Source: a bacterium (GTDB lineage: Bacteria > Arandabacterota > Arandabacteria > Arandabacterales > Arandabacteraceae). Taken from it: 64,000 nt of DNA. Under the pieces are notes generated by a model that was given only the letters and a program-made list of their open reading frames with translations, did not search any database and had not been told where the DNA came from. Shown one piece after another: positions 35,960 through 44,726 of the stretch (within the stretch, counting starts at the first letter, position 1; each line of letters begins with the position of its first letter). The stretch covers positions 62,001-126,000 of the forward strand of contig JAOZOU010000006.1 of the NCBI GenBank assembly GCA_029933125.1, in the 5' to 3' direction. The translations under genes and the position numbers were made by a program.

Positions 35960-36699
35960 AGATAGTTGAGCTTTCAGCTGCCTTCGATGAGCATACGGTG
36001 CTCAGGGGGATCAACCTTGGTATTCCTGGGGAAAAAGTCACAGCCATCATGGGACCTTCAGGTTGTGGCAAGACAACGCTAATTCGATGTATCAACAGAA
36101 TGCATGAGCTTGTTCCTGGTGCAAGAGTGAGTGGTAAGGTCTACCTTGCTGGTGAGGATATCTACCGCTTGAACCCGATCATCGTGAGACGGCGTGTAGG
36201 TATGGTTTTCCAGCGACCCAATCCTTTTCCAACTATGAGCATCTATGACAATGTCATTGCCGGCTACAAGCTCAACGGCATAAAGCTTAAGAAAAGTGAG
36301 GCTGACCGCATAGTTGAGGAATCTCTCACTAAAGCTGCTCTCTGGGATGAGGTTAAGGATTCAATATACAAACGGGGCACATTTCTTTCAGGTGGACAGC
36401 AGCAGCGCCTTTGCGTTGCCAGAGCGCTTGCAATGAAACCTCAGATTCTCCTTCTTGATGAACCGACCTCTGCACTTGACCCCAAGGCAACAGCGCGGAT
36501 AGAAGAGCTCATTGGTGAGCTCAAGCAGGACGTTACGATCATACTGGTAACGCACAATATCGGTCAGGCTGCAAGAGTTTCAGATTACACAGCCTTTCTT
36601 TACCTTGGGGAGCTCATAGAGTTTGGAACAACCGAGAAGCTCTTTACAGTTCCTGAGGATAAGCGAACTGAGGAGTATCTCACCGGCAAGTTTGGATAG
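35941..36699 (+). CDS. pstB: Phosphate ABC transporter ATP-binding protein PstB
   Basis: The protein is about 252 aa from the ATG at 35941; the track start at 35854 lies inside pstA and adds non-homologous residues. Walker A is GPSGCGKTT, the PstB-specific Q-loop is [18 protein letters not shown], the signature is [16 protein letters not shown], Walker B is [13 protein letters not shown] and the H-loop is VTHNIGQA. It is the engine of the phosphate importer. Confidence 0.95.
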   Translation: MESEILKIVELSAAFDEHTVLRGINLGIPGEKVTAIMGPSGCGKTTLIRCINRMHELVPGARVSGKVYLAGEDIYRLNPIIVRRRVGMVFQRPNPFPTMSIYDNVIAGYKLNGIKLKKSEADRIVEESLTKAALWDEVKDSIYKRGTFLSGGQQQRLCVARALAMKPQILLLDEPTSALDPKATARIEELIGELKQDVTIILVTHNIGQAARVSDYTAFLYLGELIEFGTTEKLFTVPEDKRTEEYLTGKFG

Positions 36700-36712
36700 G
36701 GGAGTGAATGTC

Positions 36713-37378
36713 ATGCTTGAGGAAAGAATGACAAAGCTTAAGGAGACACTAGTTGAATATGCGGCTCTTGTCGAGAGGATGCTGGAGAATTCGGTTGGAG
36801 GATTGATCAAGAAACACAAGGATCTTCTTGAGGCGACTATTGAAAAGGATGAGCCAGCAGCAAATGATTTCGAGATTCGAATTGATGAACTTTCAACTGA
36901 GCTGATAGCGCAATATGAGCCCAAGGCAAAGAACTTAAGAACCATCCTTATGGTTATGAAAATGGGTAATGACCTAGAGCGCATGGGAGATCACGCTGTA
37001 AACATCGCTGAAAGCGGTATCTATCTTATAGAACGTCCGATGGTGAAGCCTCTCATAGACATACCGAGGATGAGTGAAGTTGTTATCGGGATGCTAAAGG
37101 ATAGTGTAAAAGCTTTCATAGATGAGGATGCTGGGCTAGCGAGAAGTGTATGCGAACGCGATGAGACAGTTGATGGCTTGCGTGATCAGATACTGAGGGA
37201 ACTCGTAACCTTCATGGTTTCAGACCCGACAACAATCGAGAGATCCCTCCATCTTATCAGGGTGTCTTCCAATCTCGAAAGGGTTGCTGATCTTTCAACA
37301 AATATCTGTGAAGATGTGATCTTTATGGTGAAAGGCGAAGTGATAAAGCATCACTACGATGAAGAATCGGGAGATTGA
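36713..37378 (+). CDS. phoU: Phosphate transport system regulator PhoU
   Basis: The protein is about 221 aa from the ATG at 36713, which has GGGGAG nine bases upstream; the track ORF starts inside pstB. It is all-helical with two PhoU repeats bearing the metal-cluster motifs (GNDLERMGDHAVNIAE and SNLERVADLSTNICEDV). It signals phosphate sufficiency from PstSCAB to PhoR. It is last in the pst operon. Confidence 0.95.
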   Translation: MLEERMTKLKETLVEYAALVERMLENSVGGLIKKHKDLLEATIEKDEPAANDFEIRIDELSTELIAQYEPKAKNLRTILMVMKMGNDLERMGDHAVNIAESGIYLIERPMVKPLIDIPRMSEVVIGMLKDSVKAFIDEDAGLARSVCERDETVDGLRDQILRELVTFMVSDPTTIERSLHLIRVSSNLERVADLSTNICEDVIFMVKGEVIKHHYDEESGD

Positions 37379-37636
37379 GTTGCTATGCCATCGGCTGTGC
37401 TCCGAGTCAGTGCCATGAGCTATCAAGCCTTCATGCCTAGCAGCCCTTTCTCGCCTCAAGAGCTAAATCCATTGCCTGTGCTTCTAAGTTTCTCCAGGCA
37501 GTCTCGGCCAGTGGATGTTGGTGTCGAATCGAAGAATGTTGATTTCACCAATAGCAAATGCGGAAGTGCCTTGAACGACGCTGCACCTAATGCGTTTGAT
37601 TAGGTGGAGTGTTGTTCAATCTCGTGGGAGAAGAGT

Positions 37637-38158
37637 ATGATACGGTGGGTTTCGTTGTTTTTGAGTTGTTTTGCAATCCTGTGTCTTGTGAGTTGCACGA
37701 AGGAATCAAATGAGATAGTTGAGCTAAAGAGATTCCCTATGGATGGCCTAGATGGCTTGATCACAAGGTCAGGTATAGCAGTTGATAAAGAGGTGACAAG
37801 CGATGGAGGTGGTTCGCTACGCGTCGAAGCGACTGATCCAACTGTCGTAAGGCTTTTTGAAATCACAGACATAAATGTGGACAATGCACGTCTTCTCTAT
37901 CAGGCAAGCCTTCGGTCCAACGGTTTGGATGGTAAGGCATATCTTGAAATGTGGTGTCGCCTTCCTGGAAAAGGTCAGTTCTTCTCGCGAGGACTGGAGA
38001 CACCCATAATGGGGACGACGGAATGGATAAGCGAGGAGATACCATTTGTGCTTGAGAAGGGTGAGAAGCCCGACAGGGTAAAGCTCAACCTTGTAATAGA
38101 TGGTAAAGGAATCGTCTGGATCGATGATGTACGTTTGCTCAAAGAGCCTCTCCGTTGA
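37637..38158 (+). CDS. Small lipoprotein of unknown function
   Basis: The protein is about 173 aa from the ATG at 37637 (GGGAGA just upstream). A lipoprotein signal (FAILCLVSC) is followed by a single beta-rich domain resembling a carbohydrate-binding-type jelly roll (GGSLRVEATDPTVVRLFEI, VWIDDVRLLKEP at the end). I do not recognise a named family with certainty. It is 258 bases downstream of phoU in the same direction; membership of the Pho regulon is possible, but no Pho box is visible in front of it. Confidence 0.75.
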   Translation: MIRWVSLFLSCFAILCLVSCTKESNEIVELKRFPMDGLDGLITRSGIAVDKEVTSDGGGSLRVEATDPTVVRLFEITDINVDNARLLYQASLRSNGLDGKAYLEMWCRLPGKGQFFSRGLETPIMGTTEWISEEIPFVLEKGEKPDRVKLNLVIDGKGIVWIDDVRLLKEPLR

Positions 38159-38242
38159 AATCATTCGTCTCGAAAAGACTGTGATGCCGTAATCCAAAGT
38201 TCAGCTGCGGCGTCGCCTACCTTGAGGGCGAACATGGTACAC

Positions 38243-39142
38243 CTAGAATCTGAAAGAAAGCATGAGGCCCATTCCATCCTCAAAGAAAGGCGTAATGTTT
38301 AGATTTGTTGTTTCTTTCGCATGGAGCTCAAAGACAGCTTTAGCCGTGAAGTGACCGAGAGCCGCGCCAATCACCACGTCCGAAATCCAATGCTTATTAT
38401 CGTTGAGGCGTGAAAGTGCGCAGAGTGTTGCAGCTGTATATGCTAGCGGTGGGACAAAGCCCCTATCACGATATTGGGAAGCTACAACAGTTGCAATAGC
38501 GAAGGAGTGGGCTGCGTGGCCAGATGGGAAGGAAAGGTTCTCCTTCTTGAAGCTGGGTCCATCCCAGCTGGCATCGTCAATATGTGTCGGGCCAGGACGA
38601 TGCTTGTGGGTAAGGTGTTTGATTGTTTCGGTGAAAAGGGCGGTTATGGCAGTACTCTCCAGTGCGATGAGAGATGTTGCTTTTGCATGATCATCGTTGA
38701 AGAGCTTTGCGTACGCATAGAGACCAGCTATGCTCCCGAGCATCACCGTCTTGTCACCTAAGGGCTTTACTGTCCTGGATATTCTATCTGTTGTCCGGGT
38801 GCGATTGCGTTGAATCCAGCGCTGAATGTCATCCTCCTCACTTGCCAGGGCAGTTGTTACAATCACAAGACCTGCAAATGTGAGCCAGGAGTTTTGCGAC
38901 CACGAGAGGGGCGAGGCGAGAATCGATCCAGTATGCGTGAGATAACCTTTGAGGTAATGGAGATTGAGCCCGATTCCGGTGACACCTTGCGTAGCATCTA
39001 ATTCCTGCTCATCACAAGCCTGTGCGAGGAGAGCCCAGAAGGTGGTAAGCACGAGTACAATTGTGAAAGCAATGAGAAGTTTGAGCTTGTCTAGCAGTGC
39101 GGCAGATTCTCTCTCGTGCCATCTCAACATTGCAATCGACAC
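38243..39142 (-). CDS. PAP2 superfamily membrane phosphatase
   Basis: The 299-aa protein has all three PAP2 motifs intact: KHLTHKHRP (K-x6-RP), SFPSGHA (PSGH) and SRLNDNKHWISD (SR-x5-H-x3-D). It has several hydrophobic helices. Likely substrates are lipid phosphates such as undecaprenyl pyrophosphate or phosphatidate, with catalysis on the periplasmic face. The C-terminal ~25 residues (LNITPFFEDGMGLMLSFRF) end in an aromatic like an outer-membrane strand, which is odd for an inner-membrane PAP2. It is transcribed towards the small lipoprotein gene. Confidence 0.9.
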   Translation of the reverse strand: MSIAMLRWHERESAALLDKLKLLIAFTIVLVLTTFWALLAQACDEQELDATQGVTGIGLNLHYLKGYLTHTGSILASPLSWSQNSWLTFAGLVIVTTALASEEDDIQRWIQRNRTRTTDRISRTVKPLGDKTVMLGSIAGLYAYAKLFNDDHAKATSLIALESTAITALFTETIKHLTHKHRPGPTHIDDASWDGPSFKKENLSFPSGHAAHSFAIATVVASQYRDRGFVPPLAYTAATLCALSRLNDNKHWISDVVIGAALGHFTAKAVFELHAKETTNLNITPFFEDGMGLMLSFRF

Positions 39143-39296
39143 CTTTTTCTTTAAACCCTAAGGGGCTATCACGGGCGGGTGATCCCTCATGTCCCTATGC
39201 TATTCCATCCTGACCTCATGGTCAACCTGTGCAATTGACAAAACTATGTCAGTAATGCTAGCCTAAGGAGATTCAAGTCACGAGGAGCACGAGTCC

Positions 39297-40076
39297 TTGC
39301 AAACCAATATCGTATATCTTCTACAAATGGGCGGCGCAACAGGCGGAACCGATATTCTTATGCGAATAGTTCAAGTAGTGATAGCTGTTGCGTTCTTGAG
39401 TTTCATCTTGCAGAAACTTTTACCCGTCTTTCGCCGAACAACAATCTTTAGCAAGTGTGCCAGCTTGCGCTACATCGCGTTCGCCCATCGCCTCGTAACA
39501 GCCAATCCCAAGTTCATACTCCTACCCCTCGGATTTTATCTGGCTTCACTGCCTCTCAGAATTGTCAGGGACGTACTGGTTTACATTGCATTGGCGGAGC
39601 TTCGTCATTACCTAAACATTACCCCCTTTTTTCCGCTATCCTATAGATGCAAGACTGCTCTTCTTAGACTTCTTGATGCTCCATTCGGTCTTTTCGCTGG
39701 TTACATCAATCCATTCATGGGTAACGGTCTGCTGATATTTGCACCTGTCTTAGTCGGCATCCTTAGAGCCAGGTATGCTGATAAACTGCGGTTATTTGTA
39801 GGTGAAAGGGGGCTTGGGGAGGTTAATAGGCCTCTTAAGTGGAATAAGATTTTCCTTGCTGCAGCTGGTACTCTATTTGTAGTGGCAGCTTCGGTCTGGC
39901 ATTACGACGAGCAGATTGGGCATCTTGTAGCCGATATAAGCCTTCTTGCTGTAATAGCCTCACTTCTGGTCGTTGCCTCATGCATCGTCGCCTACCTAAT
40001 CACGTGGAGTGGTTCCCTAACAAGGGGTCTCGGGCTGGCCAGTCATGACCTCTTCTCGAAATCTTTGGGTAGCTAA
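39297..40076 (+). CDS. N-terminal part of a split multi-pass membrane protein
   Basis: This 259-aa piece has about five hydrophobic helices (e.g. VVIAVAFLSFILQKLL, SLLAVIASLLVVASCIVAYL). It starts at a TTG with GGAG about 11 bases upstream, or at the ATG at 39327. It is stopped by a TAA created at the junction of a 15-bp tandem duplication. The frame continues unchanged into the next ORF, so the intact protein would be about 441 aa (TTG start, one repeat copy) with nine or so helices. No family is recognised. Whether the stop is real, read through or an assembly fault cannot be decided from the sequence. Confidence 0.7.
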   Translation: MQTNIVYLLQMGGATGGTDILMRIVQVVIAVAFLSFILQKLLPVFRRTTIFSKCASLRYIAFAHRLVTANPKFILLPLGFYLASLPLRIVRDVLVYIALAELRHYLNITPFFPLSYRCKTALLRLLDAPFGLFAGYINPFMGNGLLIFAPVLVGILRARYADKLRLFVGERGLGEVNRPLKWNKIFLAAAGTLFVVAASVWHYDEQIGHLVADISLLAVIASLLVVASCIVAYLITWSGSLTRGLGLASHDLFSKSLGS

Positions 40077-40089
40077 TCTTTGGGTAGCT
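40060..40089 (+). repeat. 15-bp perfect tandem duplication that introduces a stop codon
   Basis: AATCTTTGGGTAGCT occurs twice head to tail. One copy would read Lys-Ser-Leu-Gly-Ser-Tyr straight through. The second copy makes AGC-TAA-TCT at the junction, stopping the upstream ORF while keeping the downstream sequence in the same frame. Confidence 0.9.
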
Positions 40090-40637
40090 ATAAGCGGATA
40101 GTCCCCTTCCTGATTTTGTGGGTGATCCTTGTTTCCGCAAACAATGCGACCAGAGTCATGCTCACACCTCATATGATCCTCACAGGTTTTGGCGAAACGG
40201 TTGGGTCCTTATCGATCCAGAGACACCTCTACTTAATACAGACGCATCAGTTTTCAGTTTCACGACATATTGTTTTGATGATGTTTGTTCTCCTCATTGG
40301 TGGTTTGCCGATTGTTGTTTTGGGCAGCGGTGGAGGTTTCCGCAGTGTCACCAAACGCTACCTTGCTTTTATTGCTTCTCGTGCTGGGGAATATCTCAGG
40401 CTCATCTTAGTGCTATGTGGCTACACAAGCATATCCATCATTCTTTATTCTTTCATTAGTTTTGAGGTTGGCTCTTTAGGTGCTAGGGCAACCGTTCTCG
40501 ATATCCTAGCAACTGGTCTATGGATTCTTACCGGTGTAGTCGCGTTCGTAGCGATACACAAGTTCTTTATCGATCATGAAGGCGAGTGGGCAACGCCTCG
40601 AGAGGATACACCCTCAGACGCTATCGAGTCAGGATAG
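40080..40637 (+). CDS. C-terminal part of the split membrane protein
   Basis: This 185-aa piece has about four transmembrane helices (FLILWVILVSANN, HIVLMMFVLLIGGLPIVVLG, LILVLCGYTSISIILYSFISF, ILATGLWILTGVVAFVAI). It is in frame with the preceding ORF. The TTG start at 40080 lies inside the duplicated 15-mer and has no ribosome site, so independent translation is doubtful. It ends five bases from the convergent pepF stop. Confidence 0.65.
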   Translation: MGSYKRIVPFLILWVILVSANNATRVMLTPHMILTGFGETVGSLSIQRHLYLIQTHQFSVSRHIVLMMFVLLIGGLPIVVLGSGGGFRSVTKRYLAFIASRAGEYLRLILVLCGYTSISIILYSFISFEVGSLGARATVLDILATGLWILTGVVAFVAIHKFFIDHEGEWATPREDTPSDAIESG

Positions 40638-40642
40638 ACGAT

Positions 40643-42445
40643 TCATGCTTGTGTGAACCTCAGGAACGTCTCGACATCTTCTAAGGCGTTCTCTACAGCT
40701 TCTGTCCAGAATCTCTCGCTGGAAATGTCAGCACCCAGATGCTTCTTTGCGAGATCCTCACATGTCATTGATCCAGTGTCATAAAGTAGGTCACGGTAAG
40801 CGCTGGCGAATTGCTTGCCTCTGTTTTTAGCAAGGCGATATATAGCTCCGGCAAATAGATGACCAAAGGTGTAAGGGAAATTGTAGAAGGGTACGCTGGT
40901 CTCGGAGAAGTGGAGTTTTGATGCCCAGAAAAGTGGGTGATAGCCGTCATCGGCGAGTATCTCGCCGTAAGCCTCCCTCTGCGCCTCAACCATGAGATCG
41001 TTGAGATTATCGATGGATAGCGGCCCCTTTTTGCGAGCCTCATAGAACTTGGTTTCAAAGAGATAGCGACAACGGATGTTGCAGAACATCTGAAGATGTT
41101 CCTGGAGCTTCTTATCCAGCAACGGGAGTTTGTCGTCAGATGAGGTCACAGATTGAAGTGCAGCATCAGTCACAAGCATCTCATTGAAGGTGGAGGCGGT
41201 CTCAGCGAGAGTCATTGGGTACTTACGAGCGTAATAGTCGCGATCGCGCAGAACCCAGCTATGGTAAGCATGCCCAAGTTCATGAGCGAGCGTCATCATC
41301 TCATTGTAGTTACCCGAATAGGTCATGAAGATGCGGGCTTCCTTAGTTAAAGGAAAACTTGTACAAAAGCCTCCGGGGACCTTCCCTGGACGATCCTCCG
41401 CCTCGATCCACCGCTTCTCGATTGCCATCTTCGAGAACTCGCCCATCTCGGGAGAGAATGAACCCAGATGTTCAACAATGAATCTGGCAGCCTCTGGGTA
41501 GGCGTATTTCTTCTCACTGGTCCCAATTGGTGCAAGTTGATCGTACCAGCGGAAGGAATCTATCCCAACAAGTCGCTTCTTGGCTTCGACATAGCGCGCC
41601 ATTGCCTCTCTTACGCTTGCGACAGCATTCCACATGGCATTGATTGTCTCTGGCTTGACCCTTGCCATGAGGAAGGCTTCAAAAGTAGGTGAATCCCACT
41701 TGCGTGCCTTGTAAAGACTAAGCCTGAAGCCTGCAAGAGCGTTTAACTCGATTGCAACAAGGTCCTGTATGGAACGCCATGCGTTTTCAAACTTCTCAAA
41801 GGCGGCTTGGCGTATCTCACGCTGAGGGGCAGCCATCTTGTTAGCGAGCTGACCAATAGAGACAAGCGACTTCTTACCATCCTCAATCCATTCTACACGA
41901 AGATCACCAGCAATCTTTGTGTAGAGGCGATTCCAGGCGTGATAGCCATTGACAGCAAGTTCAGTTGCCAGGCGCTCAAGTTTGGGCTCCATCTTGAGTC
42001 GGGCATTGCGCCGTCTCTCATTCCAGAAAAAAGCCATTCCAGCAAGCTGGGGCTCTGCCATGAAGCGATCCCAGTCATCATGAGAGACGTTGACGGCCAT
42101 CTCCTCAAGATCTGTCTTTATCTGCTCAAGGCGGGCATGGAGTACAGCGTTTTCCTCGACAAGGATTCTTGCTCGCTCATCGCTTATATCTTGTGACGCA
42201 AGACAATAGGCAAAGCTTGTTGCCTGGTGAAGGCGCATCTCGACATCCTGAACGAGGCGGAAGATCTCCAGCCAGGTTTGATAGGTGGTTGAATCAAGCT
42301 TGCGCGGCAACTGTGAAGATTGCCTCTCCACAAGCTCTATATCTGAAACAATCTTTGAGCGAAACTCGGCGAATTCACTCGACGATGATCCTCCAGGAAA
42401 GATGGATTCGAGATCCCACCTCGGACTTTTCTCAGGAATGGCCAT
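40643..42445 (-). CDS. pepF: Oligoendopeptidase F (M3 family metallopeptidase)
   Basis: The protein is about 600 aa from the ATG at 42445, which has GGAGGTG seven bases upstream; the track start is 13 codons further out. The zinc site is LAHELGHAYHSW (HExxH), with the third ligand Glu in TLAETASTFNEM, both typical of PepF. There is no signal peptide, so it is a cytosolic peptidase cutting short peptides. It stands alone between a convergent membrane protein and pgi. Confidence 0.95.
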   Translation of the reverse strand: MAIPEKSPRWDLESIFPGGSSSSEFAEFRSKIVSDIELVERQSSQLPRKLDSTTYQTWLEIFRLVQDVEMRLHQATSFAYCLASQDISDERARILVEENAVLHARLEQIKTDLEEMAVNVSHDDWDRFMAEPQLAGMAFFWNERRRNARLKMEPKLERLATELAVNGYHAWNRLYTKIAGDLRVEWIEDGKKSLVSIGQLANKMAAPQREIRQAAFEKFENAWRSIQDLVAIELNALAGFRLSLYKARKWDSPTFEAFLMARVKPETINAMWNAVASVREAMARYVEAKKRLVGIDSFRWYDQLAPIGTSEKKYAYPEAARFIVEHLGSFSPEMGEFSKMAIEKRWIEAEDRPGKVPGGFCTSFPLTKEARIFMTYSGNYNEMMTLAHELGHAYHSWVLRDRDYYARKYPMTLAETASTFNEMLVTDAALQSVTSSDDKLPLLDKKLQEHLQMFCNIRCRYLFETKFYEARKKGPLSIDNLNDLMVEAQREAYGEILADDGYHPLFWASKLHFSETSVPFYNFPYTFGHLFAGAIYRLAKNRGKQFASAYRDLLYDTGSMTCEDLAKKHLGADISSERFWTEAVENALEDVETFLRFTQA

Positions 42446-42587
42446 TGGCGCACCTCCACCTTTGAACTTATTGTGTTGAAGCATAGCCTAAGGTGAGTCC
42501 GATTTCAAGCGATTGCTGAAATCTGGATGGAGTTTTAGAAAGGAGACTCTGGTGGATTGCTAAAGGCACAGGCAAGCATGGTCGGGG

Positions 42588-44252
42588 CTATAGAACATCG
42601 ACGAGGCGTTTCACTGTCTTGTTGCTATTGCCTCCAAGGTTAAAGCGAAGTACGCGGCGCGACCTTTCTTTGAGGGCAAGATAGTCCCCTATGGCCTGTG
42701 CACGGATCAGGTCGCCAAAGGTCATGCCTCGATCCGGGATAGGAATGTCCTGGCTTGGCTCGTCAACAAGCTGGACAAAAATGCCATTGTCAGGTCCACC
42801 TTTATGTAGCTGGCCAGTCGAGTGAAGGAAGCGAGGCCCAAAACCAAAGGTTGTCGCAAGCCTGAACTTCTTCCTCACCCTTTTCCGTAACTCCGCGATG
42901 GCTTCGTGGATTGCTTGACTCTGAGCAAGGTATGCCTGAATCGCGAAGTAATCCCCAGCCCTGGAAGAAGCTAGCAAATGGTTTGCTGCCTCTTTCACTT
43001 TGGTGTCATCAGCGGTAGCAAGGTTGATCTCATCATCGACCTTTGCCTCTCCAAGTCCGCCTTCAATGACCTTCTTGGCAAAAGCCTTTGCCAGCTGAAC
43101 ATCAGGCTGATCGAAGGCATTGACCCCCAAAGCCGAGCAAGCTGCAGCAATCGCAAATTCCCACACAAACATATGCCCACCAATATCCTGCTCATCTCCC
43201 AATGAGAAATGGCATGTTGGGAATCCCCTGCCTGCAAGTTCTTCAATATGCCTGAAAATCATTTCAGATTCATGCGTGTCGCTTCCATCTGTAATTGTGA
43301 CAAAGAATCTGTCGTTTGCATACTCGTCTGGTTGCCCTGGGGGCTCATTGGTTACCGGGACAATTCCTTTGCCATCCTTTCCTGTGCTCTCAGCAATTAG
43401 CTGTTCTATCCAATCAGGGAACATTTTGAGCTTCTGGCTGGTGATGAAAGTGACCTTATCTACGCCACCGAGTGCGAGCTCGCCAAGAACAGCACCCAGA
43501 TGAAGTCCTGGATTGTCCTTGCCGCTGGAGTCTGCTTTGCAGAGGGTGGCAATCCTTGAAGCCCTCTCGAGGACGGCTTTGACATCTGCGCCAGCGAGGG
43601 CTGCTGGCACGAGCCCAAAGTGGGAAAGCGCTGAATAACGTCCGCCAACATCTGACCGGGCAAGGAATATTCTGCCAAAGCCAAGATTATTTGCAGTTTC
43701 ATGAAGAGGAGTACCTCGATCGGTAATCGCAACAAAATGCTTTTGGTGATCAGGAATCTCGTGGCTCGCCCTTTCAAAAAAGTAGTGCAAGAGCGAAATT
43801 GTCTCCTGAGTCGTGCCAGACTTGCTTGCGACGATGAATATGGTGCGAGCGTAGTCAAGCGTGCTGTCAATGCGCCTTATCTCATCTGGATGAGTGCTGT
43901 CCAGGACTGTAAGCTTTGGCCACCCCTTAACCTCGCCAAATACTGAGTGAAAAACCTGTGGCGCAAGACTTGAACCTCCCATTCCAAGGAGGACAACATG
44001 TTGCATTCCTTCATGCAATGAGGATGCGGCAGCTTGAATATCCTCTATCTCTGACTTCATTTGTTCAGGAAGGTGAAGCCAGCCCAGGCGATCGGTGATT
44101 TCAGGCTTGGGATGAGGTGACCAGACTTTGAAATCCTTAGACCAGATCCTCCTGGTCAACTCTTGCGTCCGCCAGATATCAAGCCTTCTTGAGATGGCTT
44201 GCTCGAAAGCTCCAAGCCTAAAAACAGCCAGCTGAGAAGGCTTATCATTCAT
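42588..44252 (-). CDS. pgi: Glucose-6-phosphate isomerase
   Basis: The 554-aa protein has SIS domains: LLGMGGSSLAPQVF, IFIVASKSGTTQET (sugar-phosphate binding) and GGRYSALSHFGLVPAAL. The sequence is closest in style to the PGI half of transaldolase-PGI fusions (opening WRTQELTRRIWSKD; ending GGPDNGIFVQLVDEP), but here it stands alone. It converts glucose-6-phosphate to fructose-6-phosphate. It is third in the tkt-rpiB-pgi operon, six bases after rpiB. Confidence 0.93.
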   Translation of the reverse strand: MNDKPSQLAVFRLGAFEQAISRRLDIWRTQELTRRIWSKDFKVWSPHPKPEITDRLGWLHLPEQMKSEIEDIQAAASSLHEGMQHVVLLGMGGSSLAPQVFHSVFGEVKGWPKLTVLDSTHPDEIRRIDSTLDYARTIFIVASKSGTTQETISLLHYFFERASHEIPDHQKHFVAITDRGTPLHETANNLGFGRIFLARSDVGGRYSALSHFGLVPAALAGADVKAVLERASRIATLCKADSSGKDNPGLHLGAVLGELALGGVDKVTFITSQKLKMFPDWIEQLIAESTGKDGKGIVPVTNEPPGQPDEYANDRFFVTITDGSDTHESEMIFRHIEELAGRGFPTCHFSLGDEQDIGGHMFVWEFAIAAACSALGVNAFDQPDVQLAKAFAKKVIEGGLGEAKVDDEINLATADDTKVKEAANHLLASSRAGDYFAIQAYLAQSQAIHEAIAELRKRVRKKFRLATTFGFGPRFLHSTGQLHKGGPDNGIFVQLVDEPSQDIPIPDRGMTFGDLIRAQAIGDYLALKERSRRVLRFNLGGNSNKTVKRLVDVL

Positions 44253-44258
44253 GGCAAC

Positions 44259-44723
44259 CTACTTGCCCCCAGACTTTGCGTAGCGCGCTTCGATTGCTTT
44301 TACCTTATTTAGTCGGCGAACGTGCCGTTCCTCTTCGCTAAAGCGTGCTCCGAGAAATGAGCGAACAATCTCTTTTGCAAGTTCAACACCTATGATTCTT
44401 GCACCTAAGACAAGTACATTTATGTCATCATGCTCAACGCCCTGGTGAGCTGAATAGGTATCGTGACAGATGCCAGCCCTGATACCTGGAACTTTATTGG
44501 CTGCAACTGATGCACCGACACCACTTCCGCATATGACTATGCCCCGCTCGACATTTCCTCCCACAACGGCATCTGCAACCTTTTCAGCGTAGTCTGGATA
44601 GTCAACGGGATCGGTGCTATTGGTTCCCAGATCCATCACCTCGTAGCCAGTCTGCTTAAGGTATGCAATGAGTTGTTGTTTAAGCTCAAAGCCAGCATGG
44701 TCGCTTCCTATTGCAATTCGCAT
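44259..44723 (-). CDS. rpiB: Ribose-5-phosphate isomerase B
   Basis: The 154-aa protein matches RpiB throughout: [58 protein letters not shown] with the active-site Cys, and [15 protein letters not shown]-like segments. It interconverts ribulose-5-P and ribose-5-P. Its ribosome site (AGGAG) lies within the last codons of tkt, three bases upstream in the operon. Confidence 0.96.
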   Translation of the reverse strand: MRIAIGSDHAGFELKQQLIAYLKQTGYEVMDLGTNSTDPVDYPDYAEKVADAVVGGNVERGIVICGSGVGASVAANKVPGIRAGICHDTYSAHQGVEHDDINVLVLGARIIGVELAKEIVRSFLGARFSEEERHVRRLNKVKAIEARYAKSGGK

Positions 44724-44726
44724 AGC

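Noticed and set aside
37520-37550. Possible extra copy of the dispersed repeat (GTCGAATCGAAGAATGTTG)
   Set aside because: Only about 12 of 20 bases agree with the repeat, which is not enough.
37385-37603. 72-aa plus-strand ORF after phoU
   Set aside because: No ribosome site, no recognisable motif, composition unlike neighbours.
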